Below, in pieces: positions 23,390 to 36,790 of a DNA stretch of 64,000 nt (positions within the stretch are counted from its first letter, which is position 1; each line of letters starts with the position of its first letter). The translations under genes and the position numbers were made by a program. The stretch comes from Dillenia suffruticosa (lineage: Eukaryota > Streptophyta > Magnoliopsida > Dilleniales > Dilleniaceae), in NCBI GenBank assembly GCA_033439265.1, contig JAVTVX010000002.1, forward strand, positions 11,196,174 to 11,260,173. Reading direction: 5' to 3'. The notes under the pieces were generated by a model. The model ran no database searches. It saw nothing but the letters and a program-made list of their open reading frames with translations, and had not been told where the DNA came from.

Positions 23390-25589
23390 TTGGTATCAGA
23401 GCGATCGCTGGATTTAATTAAAATTATTTTCAGAATTATTTTTGGGGTCCGGATCACGGATGAATTTTGTGAATCTGAGAACACTGTAGGAATACCCATG
23501 GCCAAGAAATTGCAAAAATAATTTTGTTTAATTTTATGAACATGTTTAGGCCATGAAAAATCTGGTCAAAATTTATGACCGTACGGACTTTAAAACCTTA
23601 GATCTATAGCTTTAGAGGGCGGATTGATGCATAAAAATAGTTTATGTGTGTTTCTTGCATTCTGATCTATATTTTCATGTATTTTACTGTGAGTTTTGGG
23701 AGCCGGAAATCGGGATTTCCGAATGGCCGCGGAGGGCCGTGACTAATCAAGTGTAGAATGTTTGGAGGATGCCCAATAATTTTTTCCAGTCGAAAAATAT
23801 GAGAAAAAGTAGCCGGAAATGAGTTTTCCGACAACCAGGTCGAAAGACCCGTTACAAAACTCGTCGGGCGAAGAAGACCCGCGGACCCGCGGGCATGTGT
23901 ATCTCTCGTGCGCTAAGGTGCATCAGTAGGCAACCCGCGGGCGCGTGTGCTTCACGCGCGAGATAGAAGCGTAAAGCAGGTGAGTTCCTGGTTCGGGTCG
24001 GACCCTGACCTGGTCCGACCCGCGTACTGACACGACCGGGTTGGATTCCAACTCGTTGACCAGGACTATCGGGTCAAACCCGGACCTGTTGATCGACCCG
24101 GTCTGACCCAGCCGCCGACCCGAGAGACACGGCTCAGCTCGTGAAGACGCTTAAGCAGTGCGTTGCAACTGGGCACGTGTGAGCCGAGCCACGCCGTGCC
24201 TGGCTTGTGGCGGCCCATGTAAGCCGCGCCGCGTGTCTGGTATGTGGGCCACGCTACTGCCAGCGCGTGGCAACACGTGGAGGCTCGCCGTCGGAGTGTG
24301 GCGGCACGTGTGGGCCCCGACAGCGCGTTAGGTCGCTTAAAATTGGATTTTTCTAATTTTATGAAGGTCCAATATCCATAATTGTGACTTTTTATGGGTT
24401 TTTATGTGCCGAATCTAAATTCGAATGGTAAGATGCGATTCCAGGTTGTCGCATATGGTGTCCGTTGACCATACGCTCGCTTTAGGGTCTATAGTTAAGT
24501 CATTTTGGTCTTAATGATTCGTAAGACGCACAAAATGTGATAATAAGTATCACCAAGTCACAAATGCCTCTTTTACTGCATTGAGAATTATCGTATTAGA
24601 TTTTTGCTATGAGTGTAAACTGAATGATATGATTTGCGAGATTTCACATTAGTAGATTCAGTTTATTCTTGAGAGGCAAAATCTAACTGAAATTTGAAAG
24701 GTCTATCGTGCATGGAAAAAAAGAATTGCCAAGTTAGAACAATTCTTGACAATTCTTATCAGTGGCATGCACGATAACTTAATCTCATTCTACGAGCCAT
24801 ATCCTATAAACATGTCAGTTCGACTCGCCCTATAATAGCATTGTGTTGCTCTCTTCAGCTTCTAATGTGAGGATACAAAAGAAAATGGTTGATCATACAA
24901 TGATACAATAATTGATACAAATGTCGAGTATGATCGTCAAATTAAGAAATACGGAAGAGCCAATTTAGGATAGAATTCAGGAACTAGGTTTGATCCAGTT
25001 TTTTACCTGATTCATGGGAAACTATGAAATTCTATCTCACGTTTGACGAAAATATTCGCACTTTCGTTGATGTAAATAGGTATTGTGAGCTCATATGAGG
25101 AGCACCTGGAGACGAGTAGGCCACACTCGTGAGTGTGACGAGCAAAAAAGAATATCCTTCTTCTTTATGTAGTTTGAGTTTTGTCTTATTTACTATATTG
25201 CTCGATGATTTCTCTCTTTTGTGGATTGAAAAATCAGGAGCAACCGATCACGTAACTCGAGATAGGAGTGTGTAAAAAGAGTTCTACCGGGTGAATCCTT
25301 AAGTTAGGAGGATTCACGTCAGGGACAGAGCATTTGTCTTCGACAGAGGGAACGACACTTGCCATGACATTCTTAATACTCTGAGTATTCGACGGAACTT
25401 GAATTTAGTATCTTGTCTAAGATTGATTCGGATATGCAATAAAATCATCTGTTTTAATAAATATGACAATTCTTTAAATTGTTCAACTTTTAATCCATGA
25501 TGGATTGTATGCACCGGGTGCTACTCTTTCTAATGGTTTCTTGTCATTCTCTTATTGTATTTACATCTGATTGCGTAGATAATGATGTA

Positions 25590-28190
25590 AATGAATGACA
25601 TAGTAGACTTGGACACATAGGGTAAGAGATGATGAATCAGTTAGCAGCGAGAGGTTTGTTGAATCCGCTGATCAGATTCGAGTCGCCCATATGTGAGTTT
25701 TGCATAGTCGGCAAAATGACAAAAAAACCATTTGGCAATGCAATGATAGATGAGACTCTATTGCAGTTCGACCATTACGATATTTGTGACCCTATGAGTA
25801 TGATAGCTATAAATGGAGCTATGTACATAATGATGCTTATAGACGCTTATGTGCGTTACGGTTCATTTATCTGATCTCACACAAATCTGAGGCATCAAAA
25901 TGTTTCGGAGATTCATTAGTGAAATTAAGTATCAGTTAGATTTGAAAGTAGAGACTATCAGAACCGATCAAGAACGCTAGTATTTGTCTAAACTACACAG
26001 GGAGCTCTGTTTCGAGAAAAGTATTACGAGATTACTGACTACTCCTATAACTTCTCAGTAAAATGGAATAGTCGAGATAAGGAATAAGACTTTGTTGGAA
26101 TGGTAAGATCTATGATGGCGCAGATCAATATGTCCGTCTCTCATTAGGTAGATGTCTTATTGGCTGCAGCCTACGTCCTCAACTATGTCTCATTAAAGTC
26201 CACAGTCAGTTCCCCATTTTAGTTTTGGACAGGGAGACAGTCTGATCTTAGCCACTTAAGTTTATGGGGTTGTGCCAATATTTCTTGCATCCACACGGTG
26301 AGTTAGGCCCGCGAGAAAATACGTATTCTTAGCCGAACATACGGACGACATTGTAATCGAGATTGAGTCTCGTAATACCACAATTCTTGAGAATGATTTC
26401 TCTAAAAGAGGTGAAATCAATCTGGATGTTACTTTTTATGAGATGGATGAGTCTAGTAACTCGGGGAGCCCAACGGCAGGATACAAGAATCCACTACGGA
26501 TCTTGATCTTAGTGGGAGCGATATATCAAGAGGTAAAGATTTTTCTCTTCTCATAAGAGTATCGAGAATGCGTACTTAAACGTCGTTTCTCGATTGAGGG
26601 TGAGTCCCTCATTGTGACTCTTTAGAATGATGAGAAATCAAAAACGGTTTAAGAGGCTCTCGAGGGTTCTGTGAAGGACCATTTTATTAAATACCATATA
26701 TGAAGAGTAAGAGTTGATGAGAATTAACGGGGTTTGGGATCTAGTTGATTTACCTGAGGGCAGAAGGACTATTGAGAACAAGTAGGTTCTCAAGGTAAAG
26801 AGAAAGGTTGACGGATCGATAAAGAGGTAAATAACCCGTTTAGTAACCAAGAGTTATACTTAAACTGAGGGGTAAACTATTAATGAGTCATAGGTTAATT
26901 TATCTCGATCTGTTTATCTTTTAGCGATTGTCATGAATATAAATCTGGAGTCACACTACATAGACGTAAAGATCATTTTCCGTAGTGGAAGTCTAATGAG
27001 GCGATCTACATGGAGTATCCCTCTGAGTTCGTTCTACTAGATCAAGTGGATAAGATCTGTTGATTTTGAAACTCAACATCGACCTTAAGCCATCATCCAA
27101 ACATTGACACCTAATATTTCACGAGTAAGTGATATCTTATGGTTTTGTAATGATCGAGTAGGATAATTGTATTTATTTAATATGCCCCGATAACTCTTTT
27201 ATGATCATGTTCTCATATGTAGGTGACATTCTGTTGGCTGAGAATAATAGAGAGTATCCAATGACCATTATAACATGGTTATTGTTCATGGTAGAGGTTT
27301 TAGTTCATTATCAGAATTTTGGATCCAGGAGGATTGTTTGAGAATGATGTTGACTGTTTAACAAGAGTTCTACATTATGTAGTTTATTGAGTATTTCAAG
27401 ATAAGCGATGACAACCCAATAGATACTCTATCACTAAAGATAAAGACCTGACTCTTGACATATGTCTTAAAATTCAGAAAGAAATAAGGGAGATTAGTAG
27501 AACTCCTTATGCCAGTGCAATGTACATTTCCAGTATATGCGATGAGACATATACATGTAATATATAGTTGAATGTATGCGATGAGGCGTATATGGCCAGA
27601 TGTTTAGTTTTGTGGTCGACTTGATAAGTAGGTATCAATCGAATTTTGAAAGGGATCACCGTAGAGTAGTGAAAAGAATTCTGAAATATCTCATTAGAAC
27701 TGCGGATCTCTCAATGTGTTACGGATGAGATGATTTGTGTTTTCGTTGGTTATTCAGATGTTGACTAGGAGTAGCGATCTGAATGAACGCAAATTAATAT
27801 AAGATTTTATCTTTTTAGAGCTGTAAGAAGCAAACCTGTATACTCTATCTACCATAGAGACTGAGCTTGTGGGATACTCAGTTACAGTTCAGAAGAGTGT
27901 TTGACTCTAAAAATTTTTGGAAGACTTAGGGGTTATGGCAGATAGTGGGAGGTCAGTAATGATTATTTTGATAATCAGACTGTCATTGCCAACAACTGAG
28001 ACCCTAAGTGTTATAGTGAAGCCAAACACACTGACACCAGATACCGCTTTGTGAGAGACATTACCGAGAAGGGTATTGTGACATCTAAGTATACCTTGAT
28101 ATACAGTATGATGGCTGATCCCTTCAGAAAATCCATTGTGAAAGATTCTTTTGTGAGACAAGAAATCATTGGGTTTAGTGTACTTGAACA
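25590..28190 (+). pseudogene. Copia B pol remnant
   Basis: A pre-integrase/integrase piece from 25629 reads NQLAARGLLNPLIRFESPIC and FCIVGKMTKKPFGNAM, with part of the core (DHYDICDPMS). RT traces include the catalytic box at 27216-27227, which reads YVGD instead of YVDD (SYVGDILLAENN). RNase H traces end with DNQTVIANN, HTDTRYRFVRDITEKGIV and MADPFRKSIVKDSF. There are many stops, such as TAA at 25623-25625, also present in Copia C. The YVGD change would be expected to abolish polymerisation. Confidence 0.82.
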
Positions 28191-29315
28191 TTTTTTATTA
28201 TGTACTATTTTAGATGGTTATTGAAATATATGATATGTATGTACGTTACAAGTTTATTTCATACATTTATTTATTGTCATATATTGTGATATATTGTGAT
28301 AAAAGATGTGTCAGGCAGGCGTGATCGATTCTCTCACATGAGTGACCACCTCCAACTCTGAGTGAGTGGGGATGAGACGGTTTCTACTTGTAAGAGGTTT
28401 TGAGAGTGGCCATATTAAAATATAAGTCGCCCTGATATGTGTTCAGGATGAGATCATATGCGATATGATCGACATGAAAATATTGACATTCATGTTGCCT
28501 ATTAGTAACTAGATTTGAGATCTCAAATATCATTTGCGATTAGTGATATTGTTTCTAAAATACTCTTTCTGAGATCTCTGACTAAAGTTTTATGTGTAAA
28601 CTGAGTTCCATACCTATACAATGTTAGAAAATCTGACATATGCCCTTTGAGAAATGAGAGAATAACACTGTGGCACGTGTTTCATACCACGTGCGATGAG
28701 ACGACTATGGGATAGTGGGAGCTATTATTTGAGACGATAGTTTGATCTTGATTCCCGTTCCCACTGTATGAGACCCGAGATCCATTGAGTGGAATTTCTT
28801 GTATCTTTATTACTTTCGACTGTTTCTAGAAGTTTTAGTTCAGTGTTGCTACTTTAGTCTGTTTATCTATGACCCGAAAGATAAATTGAGATCTAAGGGG
28901 TAGGTCTAGAAAAGTAGCTGAATTGGGACCAATAGATTTGAGTTTGAGAAAAAAAAGACCAATAGATATTATATCACTGTGTTGTATTCACAGGTCGACC
29001 TATTATGTTAATCCACGTTGGTATTCAAACATAATAGTGAATACAATGTGAAGTAAATGATTGAGAATCACTTTCGATAAGAAAAGTGACTTGATAGATG
29101 TAAATGTATTGTATCTGGGATACAACGAGTTGTTTTTTATACTAACGGTGACTTCTCGATCATCGTAACAGGTGTATCGAGAAGTCTTTGTTTACAGGTG
29201 TACTCACCGGTCGCATGACGCCCAATCCTGTATGAAGTCCAGCAAGGCGATGTGATAGATCACATGAGTGTGATCTTGTGACGTACGTAAAATATCCTCA
29301 TGTGCAAGTGAGAAA

Positions 29316-29755
29316 TGTTAGAATATACCCATTGAGGGAGCATTTTGGTAATCTTGGGATAATGGGATAACTCTCATTATCCCATTTACCATCTCATTAA
29401 CTACCCCACTAATTAACCCTAAAGTGCTTTACGTGGATTGCAACTTCTTTATCTATGGAGAATGGAGGTTAGGGTTAGAGATAAGAGAATCTCTCTTGAG
29501 AGAGAGAAAATCATGAGGTTTTGGGAATTTTCGAGTAGGAAAATCTCCCTTCATCAGAAGATTCACCGAACATGAGGCTTGAAGCGTCGTGGATTTACGG
29601 TGGTGGTTCGATTGCGTGATCACCATCCGACCGTGCGATCCGTTCGAGGGATATCATGACACGGTTGATTTTTGGAGACCGTTCTGTCGAGGTATTTATC
29701 CAAAAAATTCTGAATTTATTTATTTACGCTTCCGTTTGTGCGATTAAATCCAACA
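29316..29755 (+). repeat. Copia B 3' LTR
   Basis: A 440-bp partner of 22951-23389, starting TGTTAGAATA and ending ATCCAACA, followed by the CAATT duplication. Confidence 0.9.
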
Positions 29756-29817
29756 CAATTATCTTCCATCATTTATGCTATGTAATGCTGAGGAATAGCT
29801 GCTCTGATATGAAATTT

Positions 29818-30312
29818 TGTCACAGTCTAGCCCTCCAATATGAAAACAGAAGGCAGTAGCTATTGTCTTAGAAATGGAAGAGAAAAAAGAGTATGGAAAT
29901 TATAGAGGAAGGGAAATGAGATTGCACAATGAATGACTGTGGGAGTAAGGGTTGGTGGTAATTGAGAGAATGAAGGTAGAAAAGAAGAGATAAAGGAGAT
30001 TGAGAGAGAAAGAAGTAGAGAGAGAGAGGGGTCAGAGAGAGTAAAGAGAAACAGAGAGAGAAGTCAGATAGAGGAAACACTCATCTATTCATGTCTGCTT
30101 ATTACAAGTCCAACAAACTATTTTTACACATTATGGGTTGGTTTTTTAACTATTCTTACTTAACTAACTTCTGTTATAACAGCACAGCTTGATTGACTAT
30201 AGTTGGTTAGGGTAGTTGATGAAGTAGCATAGTTGGTTAGAGAAGTTGATACAGTAGTCATTGCTTTTAAAATATTGAAATCTGCCTCTATTCAATTCTA
30301 TTGTCTATTACA
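29818..30312 (-). repeat. Outer element 5' LTR
   Basis: It aligns with 20894-21416. The primer binding site lies directly to its left at 29799-29812, which fixes the orientation as minus. Confidence 0.82.
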
Positions 30313-30560
30313 TCTACCCCAATCCCATTTAAACGTCTAGCCAGGGGTTGACAATGGGAATGTCTATTTTTTTTTTTATAACTACGGGTATCCAAAATTA
30401 TGTTTCGATGACTATTCCAGTTCGAGTTCGAGCATGTACAAAGACCTTATTTAGTCGTATCTTTTTAAGTATATTTTTTTTTTATTTTCAAGTTTCGAAC
30501 TTGAAACTTGATTAAATGATTTAAAACCCTATTTTACTAAAACCGACCATCTATAGGTGG

Positions 30561-31014
30561 TGTTGGAATATGCCCATTGAGGGGCATTTTGGTAATTTAT
30601 GAATGGGGTAACTCCCATTCATAACCACCCAATTAACCACTCCATTAAAGAGGTAACTCCCCATTAAGCAAAAGGAAAGAAAAAGAAGAGCCTGCATGTG
30701 TGAAAGGAAGATCTTCTCCTTCCAATCAACATAGAAGTTTTTTCCAACAATTCTCTAGAGAGAGAAAATAGAGTGAGGGATGGAGATTTTCGCATAGAAA
30801 AATCTCCCATCATCAAACGAATTACCGGACATGAGGCTTGTGGCGTCGTGGATTTGAGGTGGTGGTTCGATTGCATGATTACCATCCGACCGTGCGATCC
30901 GTTCGAGGCACATCGCGACACGGTGGATTTTGGAGACCGCCCTAACGAGGTATTTATCCCGAAAATTCCGATCCAATTTATTTCACGCTTCCGCATGCGT
31001 GATTAAATCCAACA
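30561..31014 (+). mobile_element. Solo LTR of a Copia B/C relative
   Basis: A 454-bp LTR starts TGTTGGAATATGCCC and ends AATCCAACA. It is flanked by a perfect GGTGG duplication (30556-30560, 31015-31019), and no internal sequence remains. This is the usual product of recombination between the two LTRs of one element. It resembles the Copia B and C LTRs in its first 30 and last 100 bases. The sense orientation matches B and C. Confidence 0.93.
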
Positions 31015-31414
31015 GGTGGAAATGTCTAGTTTTCTCCCTTTTGGAAAACTCACGGACTCCATGTCTCTTGCATGAGCAAGAGCCAAAGAGACATTACTAT
31101 CCATTTTTGCTTCTTTAGAAATACTTTTACAAAATTCAAAAGTATGTTCAAAATTATTATCATAAGAAGAAAAATATCAAATTCCTCAGATACCATTAAG
31201 GTAAGTTTAAATGAGGTGCACATGATTTTTTTTTCTTGGATAGGAAAAGGAAAAAAAAATACTCATTTATTAGTAAAAAACTTGATATGGACATATGTTG
31301 TTGGGGCTCGAACGAGGAGCCCAGTATTATCTAAAGGGTTTGCAAGAATATCTGCACATCGGTTATCTTTTCAAAGGGTATGAACAAGTGGTGCAGAGAG
31401 GTAAGAGCCCATCA
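31015..31414. other. Short intergenic stretch between solo LTR and Copia C
   Basis: About 400 bases without a recognisable gene or element. The open frame at 31072-31383 shows no family motif. Confidence 0.4.
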
Positions 31415-31846
31415 TGTTGGAATATGCCCAAGAGGGGCATTATGATAATTTGGGGATAATGGGAGTTACTCTCATTATCCCATTAACCACACCCTAATTA
31501 ACTATCTATTGGGTGGTAACTTCCCCATTAAGCAAGAGATTCTTCTTCCTGCGAGAAACATAAAAAAAAAAGGCAAGAATGACACATTTTTCTTTAGAGA
31601 GAAAATAGAGAAATGGAGATTTTCGCGTAGGAAAATCTCCCATTGTCAAACAAATCACCGGACATGAGGATTGCGGCGTTGTGACGCTGTGGTGGTGATT
31701 CGACTAACCTCGTGATCACCATCCCGACTGCGAAATCGGATCAAGAAAAGTGCCGCTTGAAGATTCTACGAATTGAGGTACCCTATACCCGATCTATTTT
31801 ATTTTCCGAAAATTATTATATGCTTCCGCTGCATGAAAATCCAACA
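31415..31846 (+). repeat. Copia C 5' LTR
   Basis: A 432-bp LTR, TGTTGGAATATG to AATCCAACA, followed at once by the primer binding site. Confidence 0.93.
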
Positions 31847-32379
31847 TTGGTATCAGAGCGGGTTGAATTTAATTTAAAATAATTTTCGGAATTATTTTTT
31901 GGGGTTTAAAATTTTGGGATTCGGATCACGGATGAGTTTCGTGAATCCGAGAACACCGTAGGAATACCCATGGCCCAAGGATTACAAAACTAATTTTTGT
32001 TTAATTTTCCGAGCATGTTTGGGCCATGAACTGTCCGGTCGAAGTTTGCGACCGTACGGACATGAAAACCTTAGATCTGTGGCTTTAGAGGGCGGATCGA
32101 TGCATGGAAAAATTATAAATGTGTTCCTTGCATCTAGATCTATTGTTTTATGTCTTTTATTGTGAGTTTTGGGTGCCGGAAACTGGGATTTCCGAATGGC
32201 CGCGGAGGGCCGCGACTGGGGTGGTTGATTCCCATAATTTTTGGGCTTGAATCCTCCTAAAATCGAGTGTAGGATGTTTGGAGGATACCTACAAATTTTT
32301 TCCAGTCGAAAAATGCAAGAAAAAATAGCCGGAATCGTGTTTTCCAGAAAACGGGTCGAAAAACCCGTTGCAGGACCCG

Positions 32380-32885
32380 TCGGGCGAAGAAGACAAGACC
32401 CAGACCCGCGGGCGCGCGACACGCACGCGCCACGAGGCGCGTCTGGCTGGCGCGTGTAGTGCACGCGCCACACAGGCGCGTGAAGCACGGCCATGCAGCC
32501 TTCGGGTCGGATCCTGACCCGGACCGACCCGCAATCGACCCGACCGGGTCGGACTCGAACCCGTTGACCGGGTCAGTCGGGTCAACCCTGACCCGTTGAC
32601 CAACCCGGTCAGACCCGGCTCAACACGGCTCAGCGCGTGAAGGCGCGTGAGCCGCGCGCCGCGAGTGGGCGCGCGTGAGCCGAGCCGCGCCAGGCGCGTG
32701 GCAGCGCGTCTGGGCCGCGCCGCCCGTCTGGCGCGTGAGCCAGACTGCTGCCAGCGCGTGGAGGCGCGTGGCAGCGCGTGGAGGCTCACCGCCGACGCGT
32801 GGAGCGTGCGGCGGCGGGTGGATCGCACTGCCGGCGAGCGGCGGCGCATGTGGGCCCCCGGGCGGCGCCTGAAGTCGCTAAAAAT
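32380..32885. repeat. GC-rich, repeat-rich leader of Copia C
   Basis: Between the primer site and gag lies a block of about 500 bases packed with GCGCGTG, GACCCG and CCGGGTC words. It can form many short hairpins and makes long artefact frames on both strands (for example 32289-33017 minus). The corresponding region of Copia B (23870-24330) has many of the CpG sites changed to TpG or CpA. Confidence 0.8.
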
Positions 32886-33269
32886 TGAATTTTTTTTCAA
32901 TTTTCTGGGGGTCCTATATCCATAAATGTGACTTTTTGTGGGTTTTTGTATGCCGAATCGCAATCCAAATAGTAAGATGCGTTTCCAAGTTGTGGTGTAT
33001 GGTGTCCGTTGACTCATATGCTCGCTTTGGGATCGTAATCAAGTCATTTTGGTTTTGATGATTCGTAGGGCGTACAAAAATGTGAAAATAAGCATCTCCA
33101 AGTCACAAATGTCTCTCTTAATGCGTTGAGAACTGTCGTATTGAATTTTTGCAAGGAGAGTAAACTGAATGATATGATCTGTGTGATTTTATCAGTAGAT
33201 TCAGTTTATTCTCGAGAGGCAAAACAAAATCTAACGGGAATCTGAGGCAAGAGATGATGGGTCCCAGGG

Positions 33270-33900
33270 TGGGCACCGCGCCTCAGGATATACGAGATAA
33301 AGAGATCTATCGTGCATGGTAGAAAAGAATTGCCAAGTTAGGGCAATCCTTATCAGTGGCATGCATAATGATTTAATCTCGTTCTACGAGTCATATCCTA
33401 TGGACATGTCGGTTCGACTCGTCCCATAAGAGCATAGTGTTGCTCTCTTCGGTTCCTATGTGAGAATGCAGAAGAAAAGGGTTAATCATACAATGAAACA
33501 AATGTCGAGTATGATCACCGAGTTAATATATATGGACGAGTAAATTTCGGATGGAATTTAGGTACTGGATGTGATCCAGTTTTTACCTGATTCATGGGAA
33601 ACCGTGAAATCCTATCTCACATTTGACGAAAGTATTCGTACTTTTGTTGACGTGAATATGTCTTGTGAGCTCGATGAGGAGCACCTAGAGGCGAGTAGGC
33701 CACACTCGAGTCATGCTTATTCAGAGGAGTCGAGTAAGGACTTCCCCGGCGCTAAGCCAATAGCATAAGCATGCGAACGAGACTCGAGATCTAGATAATA
33801 AAAATCATCCGAGAAAACCGACAACGAGGTACAAGAACGCAAGAAGAAGAAATTTGATTGGACCAAAGAAATTGCTACGTTTGAGATAGATTTGGTCATT
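33270..33900 (+). pseudogene. Copia C gag remnant
   Basis: The frame from 33571 reads LPDSWETVKSYLTFDESI and then NMSCELDEEHLEASRP, matching the helical part of Copia Gag proteins where LPDSW, a T/S-L stretch and an L-E-E-L helix recur. Upstream parts near 33340-33430 are in other frames (KNCQVRAIL, RFDSSHKS). It has no complete start-to-stop frame. Confidence 0.65.
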
Positions 33901-34339
33901 TCGCTCGTAAGTGTGACGAGCAGAAATTAATGTTCTTCTTCTTTACGTGGTTTGAGATTTGTCTCATTCACTATAATGCTCACTGATTTCTCTCCTTTGA
34001 AATCAGGAGCAACCGACCACGTAACTCAAGACAGGAGTGCGTAAATATAGTTCCGTCAGGTAAATCCTTAAGCTTGGAGGATTTACGTTAAGGACAGAGC
34101 ATTTGTCGTTGTCAGAGGGAACGACACTTGCTATGACGTCCTCAATATTGTAAGCATTTGACGGATCTACAATTTAGTACCTTGTCTAAAATTGATTACG
34201 ATATGCGTGAAATTACTCCTTTGTTTTTAATACGATAATTTCTGAATTATTCTGGTTTTAATCCATGATGGAATGTATGCACTGGGTGCTGCTCCTTGTA
34301 ATGGTTTCTTGTCGTTCTACTATTGTCTTTACATCTGAT

Positions 34340-36790
34340 TGCGTAGATGATGATGTAAATGAATGACATAGTAGATTTAGACACATAGGGTAAGAGATGA
34401 TGAATCGGTTAGTAGCGAGAGGTTTAATGGACTCGCTGACCAGATTCGAGTTACCCGTATATGAGCTTTGCCTAGCCGGCAGAATAACAAGAAAACCATT
34501 TTGGCAATGCAATGAGAGCTGGGACTCCATTGCAGTTAGCCTATTGCGCCTTTCTTTATTCTTGTGGTCTTATGAGCATGAGAGCCGGAAATGGAGTTGT
34601 GTAGATAATTATAGACGCTTACATGCGTTTCGGTTCATCTATCTGATCTTGCATAAGTCTGAGGCATTAGACTGCTTCAGGAGGTTCATAAGCGAGATTG
34701 AGAATCAGTTAGATTTGAGAGTATAGACTCTCAGAACCGAGTGAGGACGCAAGTATTTGTCTAAACTACACATAGGGCTCTGTTTCGATAAGAGTATTAC
34801 GAGTCTACTGACTATCAGTCAGTTCCCCATTGAGCTTTGGACAGGGAGGTAGCCTGACCTTAGCCACTTGAGGTTATGGGGATGTGCCACGATTTCTCGC
34901 ATTCACACGGTGAGTTAGACCCGCGAGAAAATATGTGTTCTTAGGCGAACACGAATGGCACTATAATCGAGATTGAGTCTCGTAATACTATATTTCTTGA
35001 GAATAATTTCCCTAAGAGAGGTGAAATCAATTTGGACCATACTCTTTATGCGATGGATGAGCCTAGTGGCTCGGGGAGCCCAGCGGCGGGATACAAGAAT
35101 CCATTACGGATCTTGATCTCAGTGGGAGCGATCCATCAAGAGGTAAAGATTTTTCTCTCCTCCTAAGAGTGTCGAGAATGCGTATTTAAACGTAATTTTC
35201 TCGATTGACGGTAAAACCCTCGTTGCGACTTTAGAGGATGATGAGAAATTTAAAACGGTCCAAAAGGCTCTCGAGAGTTCTGCAAAAAATGCAAAAGACC
35301 GTTTATTGAAGGCCATAAATGAAAAGAAGGAGTTGATGAGAATCAACGGGGTCTGGGACCTAGTTGATCAGCCTGAGGGCAAGAGGACTATTGGGAACAA
35401 GTAGGTTCTCAAAGTCAAGATAAAAGTCAACGGATTGATAAAGAGGTAAATAACCCGTCTAGTAACCGAGGGTTACACTTAGACTGAGGGGTGGATTATC
35501 GAGGAGTTATAGTCCAATTTATCTCGATCCGTTTATCTTTCAGCGATTGTCACGAATATGGATTAGGAGTCACATCACAAGGATGTAAATACCGCTTTCG
35601 TATTGGAAGTATAGATGAGGCGATCTACATGGAGCATCCCTCTGGGTTCATTCTAGTAGATCAGGTGTATAAGGTCTATTGATTTTCGAAATCAACATAT
35701 GACCTTAAGCCATCATCTAGACAGCGGCGCTTGAGATTTCACGAGAAGGTGATATCTTATGGTTTTGTAATGATCGAGTAGGATCATTGCATATATCTGA
35801 TACGTCCCGATGACTCCTTTACGAGCATGTTCGCATATGTAGGTGACATTCTGTTGGCTGAGAACAACAGAGAGTATCTAATGACCATTGTAACATGGTT
35901 ATAGGTTTTAATTCATTCTCAGATTTTGGATCCATAAGGATCGCTTGAGAATGGTGTTGACTCTTTAACAAGAGTTTTACATCATGTAGATTTTTAAACA
36001 TTTCGAGAAGAGCGATAACAACCTAAAAGATACTCTAATCGCTAAAGATAAAAAGACTTAATCTTGACACATGCCCTAGAATTTATAAAGAAATAAGGGA
36101 GATGAGTAGAATCCCTTATTCCAGTGCAAAATACATTTCTAGTGTGTGCGATGAGGTATACACGTGCGATATACAGTTTGATGTATGCGATGAGGCATAC
36201 ATGACCAGATGTTTATTTTATGGTTGATCTGGTAAGTAGGTATTAATAGAATCCTAGAAAGGATCACTGTAGAGCAGTGAAAAAGGATTCTGAAATATCT
36301 CATTTGAACTGCGGACCTCTCAATGTGTTACGGATGAGGTAATTTGCGTCTGAGATTCAGATACTGACTGAGAGTAGTGATCTGAATAAACGCAAAAGGT
36401 TTTATCTTCTTAGAGCAGTAAGAAGAGAACTTGTATATCTCTATTTACGATAGAGACTGAGCTTGTAGTGTGCTCAATTGCAGTTCATGAGAATGGTTGG
36501 TTTCAGAAATCTTTTGGAAGACTTAGGGATTGTGACGGATAGTGGGAGGTCAGTGATGATTATTGTGATAATCAGACCGACACTGTCAACAATTGAGACC
36601 CTAAGTGTAATAGCAAAGCCAAACAAATTGATACCGAAGGCCACTTTGTGAGAGAAATTACCGAGAAGGGTATTGTGACATCTAAGTACACCTTGAAATA
36701 CAGCATGAGAGCTGATCTCTTCAGAAAACCCGTTGTGAAAGATTCCTTTGTGAGATAAGGAATCATTGGGTTTAGTGTACTTTAACATTT
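34340..36790 (+). pseudogene. Copia C pol remnant
   Basis: The integrase piece from 34397 reads MMNRLVARGLMDSLTRFELP and LCLAGRITRKPFWQCNE, then LILHKSEALDCFRRFISEIE. The RT box at 35836-35847 is YVGD (AYVGDILLAENN), the same change as in Copia B. RNase H traces lie near 36380-36775. TAA at 34391-34393 matches TAA at 25623-25625 in B. No stretch could make an active enzyme. Shared lesions in two separately inserted elements imply that the parent copy was already broken. Confidence 0.82.

Larger units (their letters stand above)
22951..29755 (+). mobile_element. Copia LTR retrotransposon B, degenerate
   Basis: LTRs 22951-23389 and 29316-29755 both start TGTT and end AACA. A perfect CAATT target duplication sits at 22946-22950 and 29756-29760. 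The primer site TGGTATCAGAGC is at 23391-23402 and the polypurine tract GCAAGTGAGAAA is at 29304-29315. Inside are a GC-rich leader (23860-24330), Gag traces, an integrase piece near 25600-25990 and RT/RNase H traces to 28190, then about 1.1 kb without coding. Frames are broken throughout. By eye the LTRs differ at about one base in ten. Confidence 0.92.
20894..30312 (-). mobile_element. Outer LTR retroelement, gag-only, interrupted by Copia B
   Basis: LTRs of about 523 bp (20894-21416) and 495 bp (29818-30312) share start TGTCACAGTC, GA-rich middle and end ATTGTCT-TT-CA. Flanks TCCAC (20889-20893) and TCTAC (30313-30317) are a target duplication with one mismatch. Beside the right LTR the minus strand reads TCATATCAGAGCAG, an initiator-Met-type primer site, so the element points left. 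A purine-rich AAAAGGGTGGGTA borders the left LTR. Without nested Copia B (22951-29755) and the internal duplication, the interior is only about 1.2 kb with one Gag-like remnant, so it is non-autonomous. Confidence 0.8.

Noticed and set aside
32289..33017. 242-codon minus-strand frame, Arg/Ala-rich
   Set aside because: It lies in the GC-rich leader of Copia C, antisense to the element. The low stop frequency is due to base composition.
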